Source: Methylomagnum ishizawai (GTDB lineage Bacteria > Pseudomonadota > Gammaproteobacteria > Methylococcales > Methylococcaceae). From it: DNA of 64,000 bases. Numbering within the stretch: position 1 is the stretch's first letter; each line of letters begins with the position of its first letter. Both the position numbers and the translations under genes were made by a program. The notes beneath the pieces are model-generated. The model saw nothing but the letters and a program-made list of their open reading frames with translations. It was not told the origin of the DNA and ran no database searches. Location: the NCBI RefSeq assembly GCF_900155475.1, contig NZ_FXAM01000001.1, positions 1,847,501 through 1,911,500 on the forward strand, written 5' to 3'. Shown one piece after another: positions 18,727 through 28,420 of the stretch.

Positions 18727-19968
18727 TTGAGTAAGAGACGCGTGGTCGTCACCGGGCTGGGCGTGGTTTCCCCCGTCGGTCTGTCGGTGGGCGAGGCCTG
18801 GGATAATGTGCTGAATGGCCGGAGCGGTATCGGGCACATCGAACATTTCGACGTATCGGAGTTCTCGTCCCGCATCGGCGGCAGCGTGAGGAATTTCGAC
18901 ATCGCCCGCTATATCAGCGAGAAGGAAGCCAAGAAGATGGATATTTTCATCCATTATGGCATCGCCGCGGGTTGTCAGGCTTTCGAGGATTCGGGGCTGG
19001 TGGTGACGCCGGAGAACGCCGAGCGCATCGGGGTCGCCATCGGTTCCGGGATCGGTGGCATCACCGGCATCGAACACGGCCACGATTGTTTTCTCAAAGG
19101 CGGGCCGCGCAAGATTTCCCCTTTCTTCGTGCCTAGCAATATCATCAACATGATTTCGGGCAACCTGTCGGTCAAGTACGGTTTGCAAGGCCCGAATTTC
19201 GCTATCGTCACCGCCTGCGCCACCGGCACCCATAACATCGGCGAGGCCGTGCGGCTGATCGCCTATGGCGATGCCGACGCCATGGTGGCGGGCGGCGCGG
19301 AAATGGCGACCTCGCCGACTTCGCTGGGCGGTTTCGCCTCGGCCCGCGCCCTGACCCGCCGCAACGACGATCCCTTGCGGGCCAGCCGTCCCTGGGACAA
19401 GGACCGCGATGGCTTCGTGCTGAGCGACGGTGCCGGTGTCCTGGTGCTGGAGGAACTCGAACACGCCCAGCGGCGCGGCGCGAGAATCTACGCCGAAGTG
19501 GTGGGCTACGGCCTGAGCGGCGACGCCTACCATATGACCCAGCCGCCGGAAAACGGCGAGGGCGCGGCCCGCTGCATGAAAGCCGCCCTGCGCGACGCGG
19601 GCCTCAATCCCGAGGACATCGATTACATCAACGCCCACGGCACTTCGACCCCCGCCGGGGATATCGCCGAAACCCGGGCGATGAAAACCGTGTTCGGCGA
19701 CCATGCCTACAAGGTCGCGGTGAGTTCCACCAAATCCATGACCGGCCATATGCTGGGCGCGGCGGGCGGCATCGAAGCCCTGTTCTCGGCCTTGGCTTTG
19801 CGCGACCAGGTGGCCCCGCCCACCATCAACCTCGACCATCCCGATCCCGAGTGCGATCTGGATTTCATCCCCCACACCGCCCGCGAGATGAAGCTGGAAT
19901 ATGTCATGTCCAATTCCTTCGGCTTCGGCGGCACCAACGGCACGGTGATCCTCAAGCGCTACGCTTGA
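18727..19968 (+). CDS. fabF: 3-oxoacyl-ACP synthase II
   Basis: A 413-residue condensing enzyme for chain elongation. Active-site C164 (VTACATGTH), and the two histidine motifs [11 protein letters not shown] and [12 protein letters not shown] are present. The chosen start is TTG at 18727: it follows GGAAGGAAAGACC, gives the N-terminus [11 protein letters not shown] and exactly the E. coli length; no ATG or GTG suits. Located after the acpP terminator, so part of its expression depends on read-through. Confidence 0.95.
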   Translation: MSKRRVVVTGLGVVSPVGLSVGEAWDNVLNGRSGIGHIEHFDVSEFSSRIGGSVRNFDIARYISEKEAKKMDIFIHYGIAAGCQAFEDSGLVVTPENAERIGVAIGSGIGGITGIEHGHDCFLKGGPRKISPFFVPSNIINMISGNLSVKYGLQGPNFAIVTACATGTHNIGEAVRLIAYGDADAMVAGGAEMATSPTSLGGFASARALTRRNDDPLRASRPWDKDRDGFVLSDGAGVLVLEELEHAQRRGARIYAEVVGYGLSGDAYHMTQPPENGEGAARCMKAALRDAGLNPEDIDYINAHGTSTPAGDIAETRAMKTVFGDHAYKVAVSSTKSMTGHMLGAAGGIEALFSALALRDQVAPPTINLDHPDPECDLDFIPHTAREMKLEYVMSNSFGFGGTNGTVILKRYA

Positions 19969-20053
19969 GGTTCCCGGCAGCGGGGGCTTCTTCCGGGAAG
20001 CCCTGTCGATTCCTTCCCGCCTGCATGCATCGAAGGTGGTCCCGGTGAGCGCG

Positions 20054-20899
20054 ATGGTTTTGGTGAATGGCGAGCCGGCGTCCCAGGTGGACGTGGCCGA
20101 CCGGGGTTTCCAGTATGGCGACGGCGTTTTCACCACGCTCAAGGTGCTGCGCGGCGTTCCCCTGTTCCTGGAAGCGCATCTAGCGCGGTTGGAACGCGAC
20201 GCCGCCCGGCTGTTCCTGCCGGTGCCCGACCGGGCGGTCCTGGAGGCCGAAGTCCGCCAACTCTGCGGACTCAAGCCCGAGGGCGTGCTGAAAATCCAGT
20301 GGACCGGCGGCGGTGGTGGCCGCGGCTATCGCCGCCCCGACGCGCCCACCGGTACGCGGGTGCTGGGCCTCCATCCCTTGCCGGATTATCCCGCCACGCT
20401 CCATGACCAAGGCGTCGCGATCCGCGTGTGCCGGACCCGGCTCGGCATCAATCCCGCCCTGGCCGGACTCAAACACATGAACCGGCTGGAACAAATCCTG
20501 GCCCGCGCCGAATGGTCCCAAGCCGATATCCGCGAAGGCTTGATGCTGGACACCGGGGGCCATGTCGTCGAAGGCACCATGACCAACCTGTTCCTGGCCC
20601 AAGGTGGGAGGCTCCATACCCCCAAGTTGGATGGGTGCGGCGTGGCCGGGATCATGCGCGGCTGGGTGCTGGTGGGCGCGGCGGAACTGGGACTGGCCGT
20701 CGAGGAACGGCGCTTGTCCCTGGACGAGGTCCGGGCGGCGGACGAACTTTTCTTGACCAACAGCGTGATCGGGCTGTGGCCGGTCAGCCGCCTGGAAGCG
20801 CGAGCCTATCCGGTGGGCCCGATCAGCGGGGCGATATGGCGATGGTTGACGACGAAAATCCAGGCGGCACTGGACCCCAGCGGCCCCATTTCCCATTAG
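20054..20899 (+). CDS. pabC: Aminodeoxychorismate lyase
   Basis: A PLP fold-type IV lyase that releases pyruvate from 4-amino-4-deoxychorismate to give p-aminobenzoate for folate. With the ATG at 20054 (MVLVNGEPASQ) the protein has 281 residues and the PLP lysine in LKHMNRLEQ becomes K140, the same number as in E. coli PabC; GTG codons at 20036 and 20045 in the same frame are alternative starts, the latter with AAGGTGG nearby. Motifs DRGFQYGDGVFTT and EGTMTNLFL are typical. The 3' end overlaps mltG by about 60 bp. Confidence 0.93.
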   Translation: MVLVNGEPASQVDVADRGFQYGDGVFTTLKVLRGVPLFLEAHLARLERDAARLFLPVPDRAVLEAEVRQLCGLKPEGVLKIQWTGGGGGRGYRRPDAPTGTRVLGLHPLPDYPATLHDQGVAIRVCRTRLGINPALAGLKHMNRLEQILARAEWSQADIREGLMLDTGGHVVEGTMTNLFLAQGGRLHTPKLDGCGVAGIMRGWVLVGAAELGLAVEERRLSLDEVRAADELFLTNSVIGLWPVSRLEARAYPVGPISGAIWRWLTTKIQAALDPSGPISH

Positions 20900-21888
20900 G
20901 CTACCGCCTGCTGGGCGGTCTGGTCCTGTTGTCCAGCCTGCTGGCCGGTTGGCTGTGGATGGATTACCGGCGCTTCGTCGACAGTCCCCTGGGCCTGAAA
21001 TCCCCCGTCGTGTTCGAGATCGGCCAGGGCGAGGGCTTGCAGGCCATCGCCCAGGGTTTGAAACGGCGCGGCATCCTCAGGAAACCCCTGTGGTTCGAGT
21101 GGCTGGCCTATAGTGGCGGTGCCCACCAGCGCCTGAAATACGGCGAATATGAAATCCCGGTGGACGCCACGCCCAGAACCCTCCTCGATAGGATCGTGGC
21201 GGGTAAAGTCCTGCAACATCCCGTCACCGTGGTGGAGGGCTGGAAATTCTCGGAGATGCTGGCCGCGTTGGCCTTGAACCCGGTCCTGAACCATCGGCTG
21301 GCCGGCCAACCGCCCGAGGCCGTCATGGCCGCGCTCGGGTTTCCCGGCCAAGCGCCGGAGGGCCGCTTCTTCCCCGACACCTATTTCGTCACCAAGGGCA
21401 CCAGCGACCTTGAAATCCTCCGCCGCGCCCATGCCAAGATGGACGATATCCTCGACCGGGAATGGCAAGGACGCCCGGCGGGATTGCCGTTCGCCTCGTC
21501 CTACGAGGCGCTGATCCTGGCCTCCATCGTCGAGAAGGAAACCGCCCGTCCCGAGGAACGCACGGCGGTGGCGGGCGTGTTCTTGCGGCGGTTGCAGAAA
21601 AAGATGCGGCTGCAAACCGATCCCACGGTGATCTATGGCATGGGCGCGGCCTATGATGGCGATATCCGCAAGGGCGACCTGTTGCGCGACACCCCTTACA
21701 ACACCTATACCCGCTCCGGCCTGCCACCGACCCCCATCGCCCTGCCCGGATTGCCCGCCATCCACGCCGCTTTGCATCCCGATGTGGGCGATAGCCTGTA
21801 TTTCGTGGCGCGGGGCGATGGTTCCCATGTGTTCTCCGCGACCTTGGAGGCACATCGGCGGGCGGTGGAGCGGTTCCAGAAACGTTGA
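20836..21888 (+). CDS. mltG: Endolytic murein transglycosylase MltG
   Basis: A 350-residue inner-membrane lytic transglycosylase that cuts nascent glycan strands and is thought to set their length. One membrane helix is at about 25-42 (LLGGLVLLSSLLAGWLWM), with the rest periplasmic. The YceG domain shows GRFFPDTYFV, the catalytic-glutamate motif ASIVEKETARPEER and LQTDPTVIYGMG, then YNTYTRSGLPPTPI. Starts at 20836 or 20842 (two ATGs) are both possible behind a GGGG run; both overlap the end of pabC. Order pabC-mltG-tmk is the conserved one. Confidence 0.95.
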   Translation: MAMVDDENPGGTGPQRPHFPLGYRLLGGLVLLSSLLAGWLWMDYRRFVDSPLGLKSPVVFEIGQGEGLQAIAQGLKRRGILRKPLWFEWLAYSGGAHQRLKYGEYEIPVDATPRTLLDRIVAGKVLQHPVTVVEGWKFSEMLAALALNPVLNHRLAGQPPEAVMAALGFPGQAPEGRFFPDTYFVTKGTSDLEILRRAHAKMDDILDREWQGRPAGLPFASSYEALILASIVEKETARPEERTAVAGVFLRRLQKKMRLQTDPTVIYGMGAAYDGDIRKGDLLRDTPYNTYTRSGLPPTPIALPGLPAIHAALHPDVGDSLYFVARGDGSHVFSATLEAHRRAVERFQKR

Positions 21889-21914
21889 TTCCCCGGTTGA
21901 ACAGGAAAGCATCT

Positions 21915-22544
21915 ATGCACCCAGGCCGCATGATCGTCTGCGATGGAGGTAACGGCGCGGGCAAAACCACCGTGTTGAAAGCGATGGAAACCCATCTCGT
22001 GGCGCGGGGCCGCGACCCCATCATGACCCGCGAACCGGGCGGAACTCCCATCGGCGAGAAAATCCGCCAAGTCCTCCTCAGCCCCGATACCCCGGAAATG
22101 TGCGATGTGGCGGAATTGCTGCTGTTCGCCGCCGCCAGGGCGCAGCATCTGCGCGAGAAAATCCTGCCGGCCCTGGCGGCGGGCCGGGTCGTGGTGTCGG
22201 ACCGCTTCGATTCGGCCACGGTCAGCTTCCAGCATTATGCGCGGGGTTTGCCGCTGGCCTTGATCGAGCAAATCAACGCCATCGCCATCGATGGCTTCAA
22301 GCCCGACCTCACGATCATTCTCGATATCGATCCGGTGTTGGGGCTGGAACGCCTGGGTCGGCGCGGCGACGGCCTGGACCGGATGGAGCAGGAGAACCTG
22401 GATTTCCAGTGCCGGGCGCGGCGGGGCTATCTGGAACAGGCCCGGCGCGACCCGGAACGTTTCGTCGTGATCGATGCTTCCCGAACGCTGGAACAAGTCG
22501 TAACCGCAGCCCTCGCGGCGCTGGACCGGGCCTTGGCGCGATAG
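21915..22544 (+). CDS. tmk: Thymidylate kinase
   Basis: A 209-residue P-loop kinase making dTDP from dTMP. The ATG at 21915 (MHPGRMIVCDG) is preceded by CAGGAAAGCATCT; a TTG at 21885 overlapping the mltG stop is a weaker alternative. P-loop DGGNGAGKTT at 10-19, TREPGGTPIGEKIR, the DRF motif and the LID segment RRGDGLDRMEQENLDF are present. The residue before the P-loop glycine is Asp rather than the usual Glu, and the motif that usually reads AYQGGGRG is SFQHYARG here. Core is otherwise complete, so I call it functional. Confidence 0.93.
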   Translation: MHPGRMIVCDGGNGAGKTTVLKAMETHLVARGRDPIMTREPGGTPIGEKIRQVLLSPDTPEMCDVAELLLFAAARAQHLREKILPALAAGRVVVSDRFDSATVSFQHYARGLPLALIEQINAIAIDGFKPDLTIILDIDPVLGLERLGRRGDGLDRMEQENLDFQCRARRGYLEQARRDPERFVVIDASRTLEQVVTAALAALDRALAR

Positions 22545-22648
22545 GCGGCGCGGCCTGGAATCGGTCACAATCCCCCAAGGCCGCCCTGGCCCGGTATCGC
22601 CATCGCGACGGGGGCGGCGACTTCCCCGACTAGGCCAGGAGCGCCCCC

Positions 22649-24271
22649 ATGCCCCAACACCTTCCCCAAACCCAAACCAGCAGCCCATGGGCGCCTTTGC
22701 GGCAACCCGTGTTCCGGGCGCTCTGGATCGCGGCCTTGGCTTCCAATATCGGTACCTGGATGCAGGATGTCGGGGCTGGCTGGTTGATGACCAGTTTGTC
22801 CACTTCGCCCTGGATGGTGGCCTTGGTGCAGGCGGCGACTTCCCTGCCCATCATGCTGCTGGCGTTGCCGTCCGGCGCCCTGGCCGATATCGTGGACCGG
22901 CGTCGGCTATTGCTGTTGGCCCAGGGCTGGATGCTGTTGACCGCCGCCGTCCTGGGCGGCTTGACCCTGGCCGGGCTGACCACGGCGGAATCCCTGCTGG
23001 GGTTCACCTTGGCCCTGGGGTTGGGTTCCGCCTTCACCTTTCCGGCCTGGGCCGCCATCGTCCCGGAACTGGTGCCGCGCCAGGATTTGCATGCCGCCGT
23101 CGCCCTCAATGGCTTGGCGATGAACGCTTCCAGGGCGGTCGGTCCCGCCGTGGCCGGCTATCTGGTGGCGCTTAGTTCGCCGGGTGTGGTGTTCTTGCTC
23201 AACGCCCTGTCTTTCCTCGGCATCATCGCCGTGCTATCCCGCTGGAAACGCCCGTCCAATCCCAGCGAGTTGCCCGCCGAGCGCTTGGCCGGGGCCATAC
23301 GGAACGGCCTGCGCTATGTGCGCCATTCCCGCACGATGCGTTCGGTCTTGATCCGGGCCGGGGCTTTCTTTTTCTTCGGCAGCGCGTCCTGGGCCTTGTT
23401 GCCGTTATGGGTGCGGCAGGGTTTGCACGGGGGGGCGGGCGATTATGGCCTGACCTTGACCGCCATGGGCCTGGGCGCGGTGCTGGGGGTGTTCGCCCTG
23501 CCCCGGCTACGCGGCTGGATGGGGATCGATGTGCTGCAAAAGTCCGCCGCCACCCTTTACGCGGCCATGTTGGCGCTGCTGGCCTGGGCACCGGACCTGT
23601 CCTGGCTGGCGGTCGCCGCCCTGGTGTCGGGGGTGGCTTGGTTGATCGCGATCACCTGCCTGCAAAGCGTCGCCCAGACCGCCTTGCCCGCCTGGGTGCG
23701 GGCGCGGGGCTTGGCCTGGGTGATGATGGTGTTCATGGGTGGCATGGCGGGCGGCTCCCTGGCCTGGGGCCGGATCGCGACCGCGCTGTCGGTGCCCGAG
23801 GCGCTGAGGATGGCGGCGGTCGGGTTGGCCTTGGGGGTGCTGGCTACTTGGCGGGTGCGCTTGCTGTCGCGGGAAGGCGTCGATTTGACGCGCTCGATGC
23901 ATTGGCCCGCGCCCGCCGTGGACCAAACCCCGGAGCCGGACCGGGGTCCGGTCCTGGTCACCGTGGCCTACCGGGTGGACCCTGGGCATCTGGCCGAATT
24001 CCTGGGCCTGATGGCGAGGCAGGGTGCCGCCCGGCGGCGTAGCGGGGCGTTCTACTGGCAATTGTTCCAGGATGCCGCTGCCGGTGATGCTTATCTGGAG
24101 ACCTTCCTCACCGAGTCCTGGCTGGAACATCTGCGCCAGCACGAGCGCGTCACCCAGGCCGAGCGGGTGTTGCAGGAAAAAATCCGCCGCTGCTTGCTCG
24201 AACCCGCCGGGTCGCCGGTGGTTTCCCATTATCTCGCCGTGGCCAGCGGCGGCAGCGTGGCCTGTGGCTAG
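22649..24271 (+). CDS. MFS transporter with C-terminal soluble domain
   Basis: A 540-residue major facilitator protein of the EntS-like (TMP_3/MFS_3) group. About twelve membrane helices are visible between residues 20 and 410; the helix 2-3 loop GALADIVDRRRLLLL is the MFS motif. Residues about 430-530 form a soluble tail (VLVTVAYRVDPGHLAEF, ESWLEHLRQHERVT) resembling a monooxygenase-type ABM dimer fold, as is seen in several members of this group. Such proteins are often annotated as siderophore or drug exporters; no substrate can be inferred. It sits between tmk and holB, which are normally neighbours, in a cluster otherwise in standard order. AGGAGCGCCCCC precedes its ATG. Confidence 0.82.
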   Translation: MPQHLPQTQTSSPWAPLRQPVFRALWIAALASNIGTWMQDVGAGWLMTSLSTSPWMVALVQAATSLPIMLLALPSGALADIVDRRRLLLLAQGWMLLTAAVLGGLTLAGLTTAESLLGFTLALGLGSAFTFPAWAAIVPELVPRQDLHAAVALNGLAMNASRAVGPAVAGYLVALSSPGVVFLLNALSFLGIIAVLSRWKRPSNPSELPAERLAGAIRNGLRYVRHSRTMRSVLIRAGAFFFFGSASWALLPLWVRQGLHGGAGDYGLTLTAMGLGAVLGVFALPRLRGWMGIDVLQKSAATLYAAMLALLAWAPDLSWLAVAALVSGVAWLIAITCLQSVAQTALPAWVRARGLAWVMMVFMGGMAGGSLAWGRIATALSVPEALRMAAVGLALGVLATWRVRLLSREGVDLTRSMHWPAPAVDQTPEPDRGPVLVTVAYRVDPGHLAEFLGLMARQGAARRRSGAFYWQLFQDAAAGDAYLETFLTESWLEHLRQHERVTQAERVLQEKIRRCLLEPAGSPVVSHYLAVASGGSVACG

Positions 24272-24361
24272 GGCCGGGGCAACTGTGGCGCGTCCTCCCG
24301 CCACAAGGTTCATTTTTGGCCGCGAACAGGCCAGAATGCGCCTTTTACCCGTGGAGGGGCG

Positions 24362-25366
24362 ATGCCCACCGAAATCGAACTGTACCCCTGGCTGGCCGGG
24401 GCTTGGCATATCCTGGGAGCGCACCTGGCCGCCGGGCGGGTGCCGCAAGCCTTGTTGATCCTGGGCGCGGCGGGAATCGGCAAGACCCATCTGGCCGGAT
24501 GGTTCGCCCAGCGCCTGCTGTGTACCGCCCCCGGCGAATTCGGCTGCGGCCAGTGTCCCGCCTGCCGGTTGTTCCTGGCCGGCACCCATCCCGATTTCCT
24601 CAAGGTCCAACCCGCCGAGCCGGGCAAGGGCATCGGCGTCGATGCCATCCGCCATTTGACCGCCGACCTCGCCCTCAAATCCCAGTTCGAAGGCTACCGG
24701 GTGGTGGTCATCGCCCCGGCCCAGGCCATGAACATCAGCGCCGCCAACGCCTTGCTCAAGACCTTGGAAGAACCCGCCGAGCGGACCGTCATGCTACTGC
24801 TGAGCGAAGCCCAGGCCGGCCTGCCCGCCACCATCCTCAGCCGCTGCCAACGCTTGCCGGTGGCGCTGCCGGATGCGGCCACCGCCTGCCGCTGGCTGGA
24901 AACCCGCCATCCCGGCTGCGGCGCGGCTACCCTGTTGGCGGCGGCGCAGGGTTCGCCCTTGCGGGCCTTGGCCCTGGCCGGTACGGAAGTGGCGGAGCGG
25001 CGGCGCACGGTGTTCCGCCAATGGGGCGGGGTGCTGCTGGGCCAGGAAGAGCCGGTGGCGGTGGCGGAACTCTGGGAAAAACAGGCCCACGAGGAATTCG
25101 TCGAATGGATTTCGACCTGGACCATGGATTTGATCCGTCTGCTGAGCGTCCCCGCCGACCCGCCCCGCTATAACCCCGATCTCGCCAAGGGTATGCGGAC
25201 CTTGGCTGGGCGGCTAAACTTGCGGGACTTGTTTGAGTATTGGAACCTTGTCCTGCGTTCCAAACGCGCCTTGGGCGGCCAGGCCAACCGGCAATTGCTG
25301 TTGGAAGAATTGCTGATCCATGGGTCGCGCCTGGGCCGTTCCGCGAATCCACCACGCTTGGGTTGA
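24362..25366 (+). CDS. holB: DNA polymerase III subunit delta'
   Basis: A 334-residue clamp-loader subunit. The AAA+ fold shows LGAAGIGKTHLAGWFAQ (about 34-50), a zinc-binding cluster with CGQCPAC and an earlier C (about 54-68), and the clamp-loader motif NALLKTLEEP with SRCQRLPV. The Walker-A lysine is kept, unlike in some delta' proteins. It loads the beta clamp together with gamma/tau and delta. Followed by pilZ after about 100 bp, the order seen in Pseudomonas and relatives. Confidence 0.94.
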   Translation: MPTEIELYPWLAGAWHILGAHLAAGRVPQALLILGAAGIGKTHLAGWFAQRLLCTAPGEFGCGQCPACRLFLAGTHPDFLKVQPAEPGKGIGVDAIRHLTADLALKSQFEGYRVVVIAPAQAMNISAANALLKTLEEPAERTVMLLLSEAQAGLPATILSRCQRLPVALPDAATACRWLETRHPGCGAATLLAAAQGSPLRALALAGTEVAERRRTVFRQWGGVLLGQEEPVAVAELWEKQAHEEFVEWISTWTMDLIRLLSVPADPPRYNPDLAKGMRTLAGRLNLRDLFEYWNLVLRSKRALGGQANRQLLLEELLIHGSRLGRSANPPRLG

Positions 25367-25463
25367 AGCCGACCTTGGGGTACAAGCTTTGGTTTGTACG
25401 CGGGCCTGGGGCGTTGGTGTCCTGGTGTCCCCATAGTCCGAATTGAAAAAAGCGAGCCTCCCG

Positions 25464-25820
25464 ATGAGCGATACCGAAAGCCGTGCCCGGCAGGGCATCC
25501 TGTCCCTGACCATCCGCGACAAAAGCGTCCTGTATTCGGCCTACATGCCGTTCGTGAAGAACGGCGGCCTTTTCATCCCCACCAACCGCGCCTATAACCT
25601 GGGCGACGAGGTGTTCATGCTGCTGAACCTGATGGACGAGGCCGACCGCATCCCCATCGCCGGCAAGATCGTGTGGATCACGCCCAAGGGCGCGGAGGGC
25701 TACCGTTCCCATGGTATCGGCGTTCAGTTCAGCGACGAGGACGGCGGCGCCACCCGCAACCGCATCGAGAACCACCTGGCCGGCATCCTCGAATCCCAGC
25801 GGCCCACCCATACCATGTGA
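25464..25820 (+). CDS. pilZ: Type IV pilus assembly protein PilZ
   Basis: A 118-residue single-domain PilZ protein. Motifs [16 protein letters not shown] and [11 protein letters not shown] match the pilus-assembly PilZ of Pseudomonas, which has the same length, the same place after holB, and does not bind c-di-GMP because it lacks the N-terminal RxxxR. No RxxxR followed by the D/NxSxxG pattern is seen here either. The ATG at 25464 is preferred over the in-frame TTG at 25443. In the family it interacts with PilB and FimX-type proteins to permit pilus formation. Confidence 0.92.
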   Translation: MSDTESRARQGILSLTIRDKSVLYSAYMPFVKNGGLFIPTNRAYNLGDEVFMLLNLMDEADRIPIAGKIVWITPKGAEGYRSHGIGVQFSDEDGGATRNRIENHLAGILESQRPTHTM

Positions 25821-25845
25821 ACGGGCACCGGGCGGGTCTACGCCT

Positions 25846-28248
25846 ATGATCTCCCTCAAGGCCATGAACACTGTTCATGCGCGCTGGCCGGTACCGGCGC
25901 GTTACGCGCTGGCCGCGCTGGTCTTCCTCGTCGCGGCCCTGGTGCGCTGTTGGGTTTTGCCCATGGAATCGCGGATGACCTTCACCACGTTCTATCCCGC
26001 CCTGGCCCTCAGTTTCTACCTGGGCGGGACCGGGCCGGGCATCCTGAGCGTCCTGCTCAGCGTGGCCACCGGCTATGTGGTCCTGACGCCGCCCTTCATG
26101 CTGTTGCAGCACAAGCCCCTAGGCGATATGGCGGTGGCGACCTTCCTGCCCTCCGCCTGCATGATCGGCTTCATCGTCAAGCAACTCCAGGCCCATTCCT
26201 TCCGTACTTCGGCGGCGCTCGCCGCCCGCCTTGATACCGAGCGGGCCTTGCGCCATGAACACGGCAAGAGCCAAGCCTTGCTACGCAACGCCAGCGACGG
26301 CATCCACATCCTCGACGAACAGGGCCATATCGTCGAGTCCAGCGATTCCTTCTGCCAGATGATCGGCTACCGCCGGGAAGAGGTCTTGGGGATGCATGTC
26401 TCTCGATGGGAGGCGGGTGCCGTGGGCGAAGACCTCGCGGCCCTGCTCGGGTGGCAATTCGGGCAGCCGGGGCGGTATCTGTTCACGACCCGGCACCGGC
26501 ACCAGGACGGCGGCGTGTTCGATGTCGAGATTAGCGGGTGCGTACTCGAATTCGGTGGGCGGCGGGTGTTGTTCAATTCCTCCCGCGATATCACCGAGCG
26601 CAGGCGGGTGGAGCGGGCGTTGCGGCGGAGCGACCAGCGTTTCCGCACGGTGTTCGAGTCCTCCCCGGACCCAACCTGGCTCATGGAGGGCCACCGCTTC
26701 GTGGAATGCAACCAGGCCGCCCTCGACCTGTTCGGCTATGGCGAGAGATCGGCCTTCCTCGATGTCCACCCCGCGCAGATTTCCCCGCCCACCCAGCCGG
26801 ACGGCGAGGATTCCCAGGCCAAGGCCGAGCGCATGATGCGGGTGGCCGAAATCAACGGCCTGAACCGCTTCGAGTGGGTCCATCGGCGGGCCGACGGCGG
26901 CGATTTCTACGCCGAGGTCACCCTGTCCTCCCTCGCCTTGGAGGACCGCGACGTCCTCTACGCCGTGGTGCGCGATATCTCCGCCCGCAAGCGGACCGAA
27001 TTCGAACTCGAGGAATACCGCCAGCGCCTCGAAGAACGGGTTTCCCAGAAAACCGCCGAACTGGGTGTCGCCTTGGAACAGGCCGAGGCCGCCAACCGTT
27101 CCAAGAGCGCGTTCCTGGCGAACATGTCGCATGAAATCCGCACGCCCATCGGCACCATGCTCGGCCTCGCCCATATGATGCATAGACAAACCGACGATCC
27201 CCGCCAACTCCAGCGCCTGGAGAAAATCATGGAGGCGGGGCGGCATCTGCTGTCGGTCATCAACGACGTCCTCGACCTGTCCAAGATCGACGCGGGCAAG
27301 CTCGCCCTGGAGGAAAAGCCGCTGCGGATCGAGGCCGTGGTCGCCAATGTCGTCTCGATGCTGAAGGAGCGGGCCGACGAACGGCGGCTGGAGTTGATCA
27401 GCGAGGTGCAATCCGCGCCCCGGCAGTTCGTGGGCGACCCGACGCGCTTGCAACAAGCCCTGCTGAACTACGCCAGCAACGCCCTCAAATTCACCCCGGA
27501 AGGCCGGGTCCGGGTTTCGGCGCGGCTGGTGGAGGAGGACGGGGCCAGCGGGCTATGGCGGTTCGAGGTGAAGGATACCGGCATCGGCATCGCGCCCGAG
27601 GCGATGTCCCGGTTGTTCGCCGCGTTTGAGCAGGCCGATAGTTCGATGACCCGGAAATATGGCGGCACCGGCTTGGGCTTGGCGATCACCCGGAAAATCG
27701 CGCTGGCGATGGGGGGCGATGCGGGGGCCGAAAGCGTCTTGGGGCAGGGCAGTTCCTTCTGGTTCACGGCGCGGCTGCGGAAAGGGGCGGTGGCTGCGGC
27801 GGTGGAGGCGCTGGCCTTGGGGGCCGCCGAGGCCGTGCTACGGCGGGACTACGCGGGCACCCGAGTGCTGGTGGTCGAAGACGAGCCGATCAACCGGGAA
27901 ATCGCCATTCTGATGCTGAAAGACCTGGGCCTCTTGGTGGATTGCGCCGAGGACGGCGTCCAGGCGGTGGAGATGGCGGGCCGCTATGCCTATCCGCTGA
28001 TCCTGATGGATATGCAGATGCCGCGCCTGAGCGGCCTGGACGCCACCCGCGCCATCCGCCAATTGCCCGGAGCCGCCACGACGCCCATCGTCGCCATGAC
28101 CGCCAACGCCTTCAGCGAGGACCGCCGGGCCTGCCTTGAGGCTGGGATGGACGATTTCCTGAGCAAGCCGGTGGAGCCGGAGCAGCTTTACCGGGCGCTG
28201 CTCAGGTGGTTGGGCGGGGTGGCCCAGGCCCGGCCACCCAGGGGTTGA
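25846..28248 (+). CDS. Hybrid sensor histidine kinase (DUF4118-like membrane part, two PAS, HisKA, HATPase, REC)
   Basis: An 800-residue signalling protein. Residues about 15-110 hold three to four membrane helices with [19 protein letters not shown], as in the DUF4118 sensor part of KdpD. Two PAS domains follow (about 140-250, 260-390), the second ending in [18 protein letters not shown]. HisKA carries H429 in [14 protein letters not shown]; the ATPase domain has [16 protein letters not shown] and [10 protein letters not shown] receiver domain at about 670-795 has the phospho-acceptor D722 in [13 protein letters not shown]. No Hpt domain is attached and no response regulator gene is beside it, so the output partner is unknown. 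ATG at 25864 is an alternative start. Confidence 0.9.
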   Translation: MISLKAMNTVHARWPVPARYALAALVFLVAALVRCWVLPMESRMTFTTFYPALALSFYLGGTGPGILSVLLSVATGYVVLTPPFMLLQHKPLGDMAVATFLPSACMIGFIVKQLQAHSFRTSAALAARLDTERALRHEHGKSQALLRNASDGIHILDEQGHIVESSDSFCQMIGYRREEVLGMHVSRWEAGAVGEDLAALLGWQFGQPGRYLFTTRHRHQDGGVFDVEISGCVLEFGGRRVLFNSSRDITERRRVERALRRSDQRFRTVFESSPDPTWLMEGHRFVECNQAALDLFGYGERSAFLDVHPAQISPPTQPDGEDSQAKAERMMRVAEINGLNRFEWVHRRADGGDFYAEVTLSSLALEDRDVLYAVVRDISARKRTEFELEEYRQRLEERVSQKTAELGVALEQAEAANRSKSAFLANMSHEIRTPIGTMLGLAHMMHRQTDDPRQLQRLEKIMEAGRHLLSVINDVLDLSKIDAGKLALEEKPLRIEAVVANVVSMLKERADERRLELISEVQSAPRQFVGDPTRLQQALLNYASNALKFTPEGRVRVSARLVEEDGASGLWRFEVKDTGIGIAPEAMSRLFAAFEQADSSMTRKYGGTGLGLAITRKIALAMGGDAGAESVLGQGSSFWFTARLRKGAVAAAVEALALGAAEAVLRRDYAGTRVLVVEDEPINREIAILMLKDLGLLVDCAEDGVQAVEMAGRYAYPLILMDMQMPRLSGLDATRAIRQLPGAATTPIVAMTANAFSEDRRACLEAGMDDFLSKPVEPEQLYRALLRWLGGVAQARPPRG

Positions 28249-28420
28249 GAAAGCTGACCGTATTCTTGACGCCTTGGCCGCTTGATGTGAGCCTTTCGGG
28301 CTTCTTGCCCGCTCGTCTTCTTCCTAAGCCGCGCTGGCTGGGTCACGGCTTCCTTTTATTGCATAGATACTGCATCATTTCCGTGCAATGGGGGTCGGTC
28401 GAGCCTGGGGGAATAAAACG

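Noticed and set aside
18655-20274. 539-codon minus-strand frame opposite fabF
   Set aside because: fabF on the plus strand is complete with active-site residues; the opposite frame has no family pattern.
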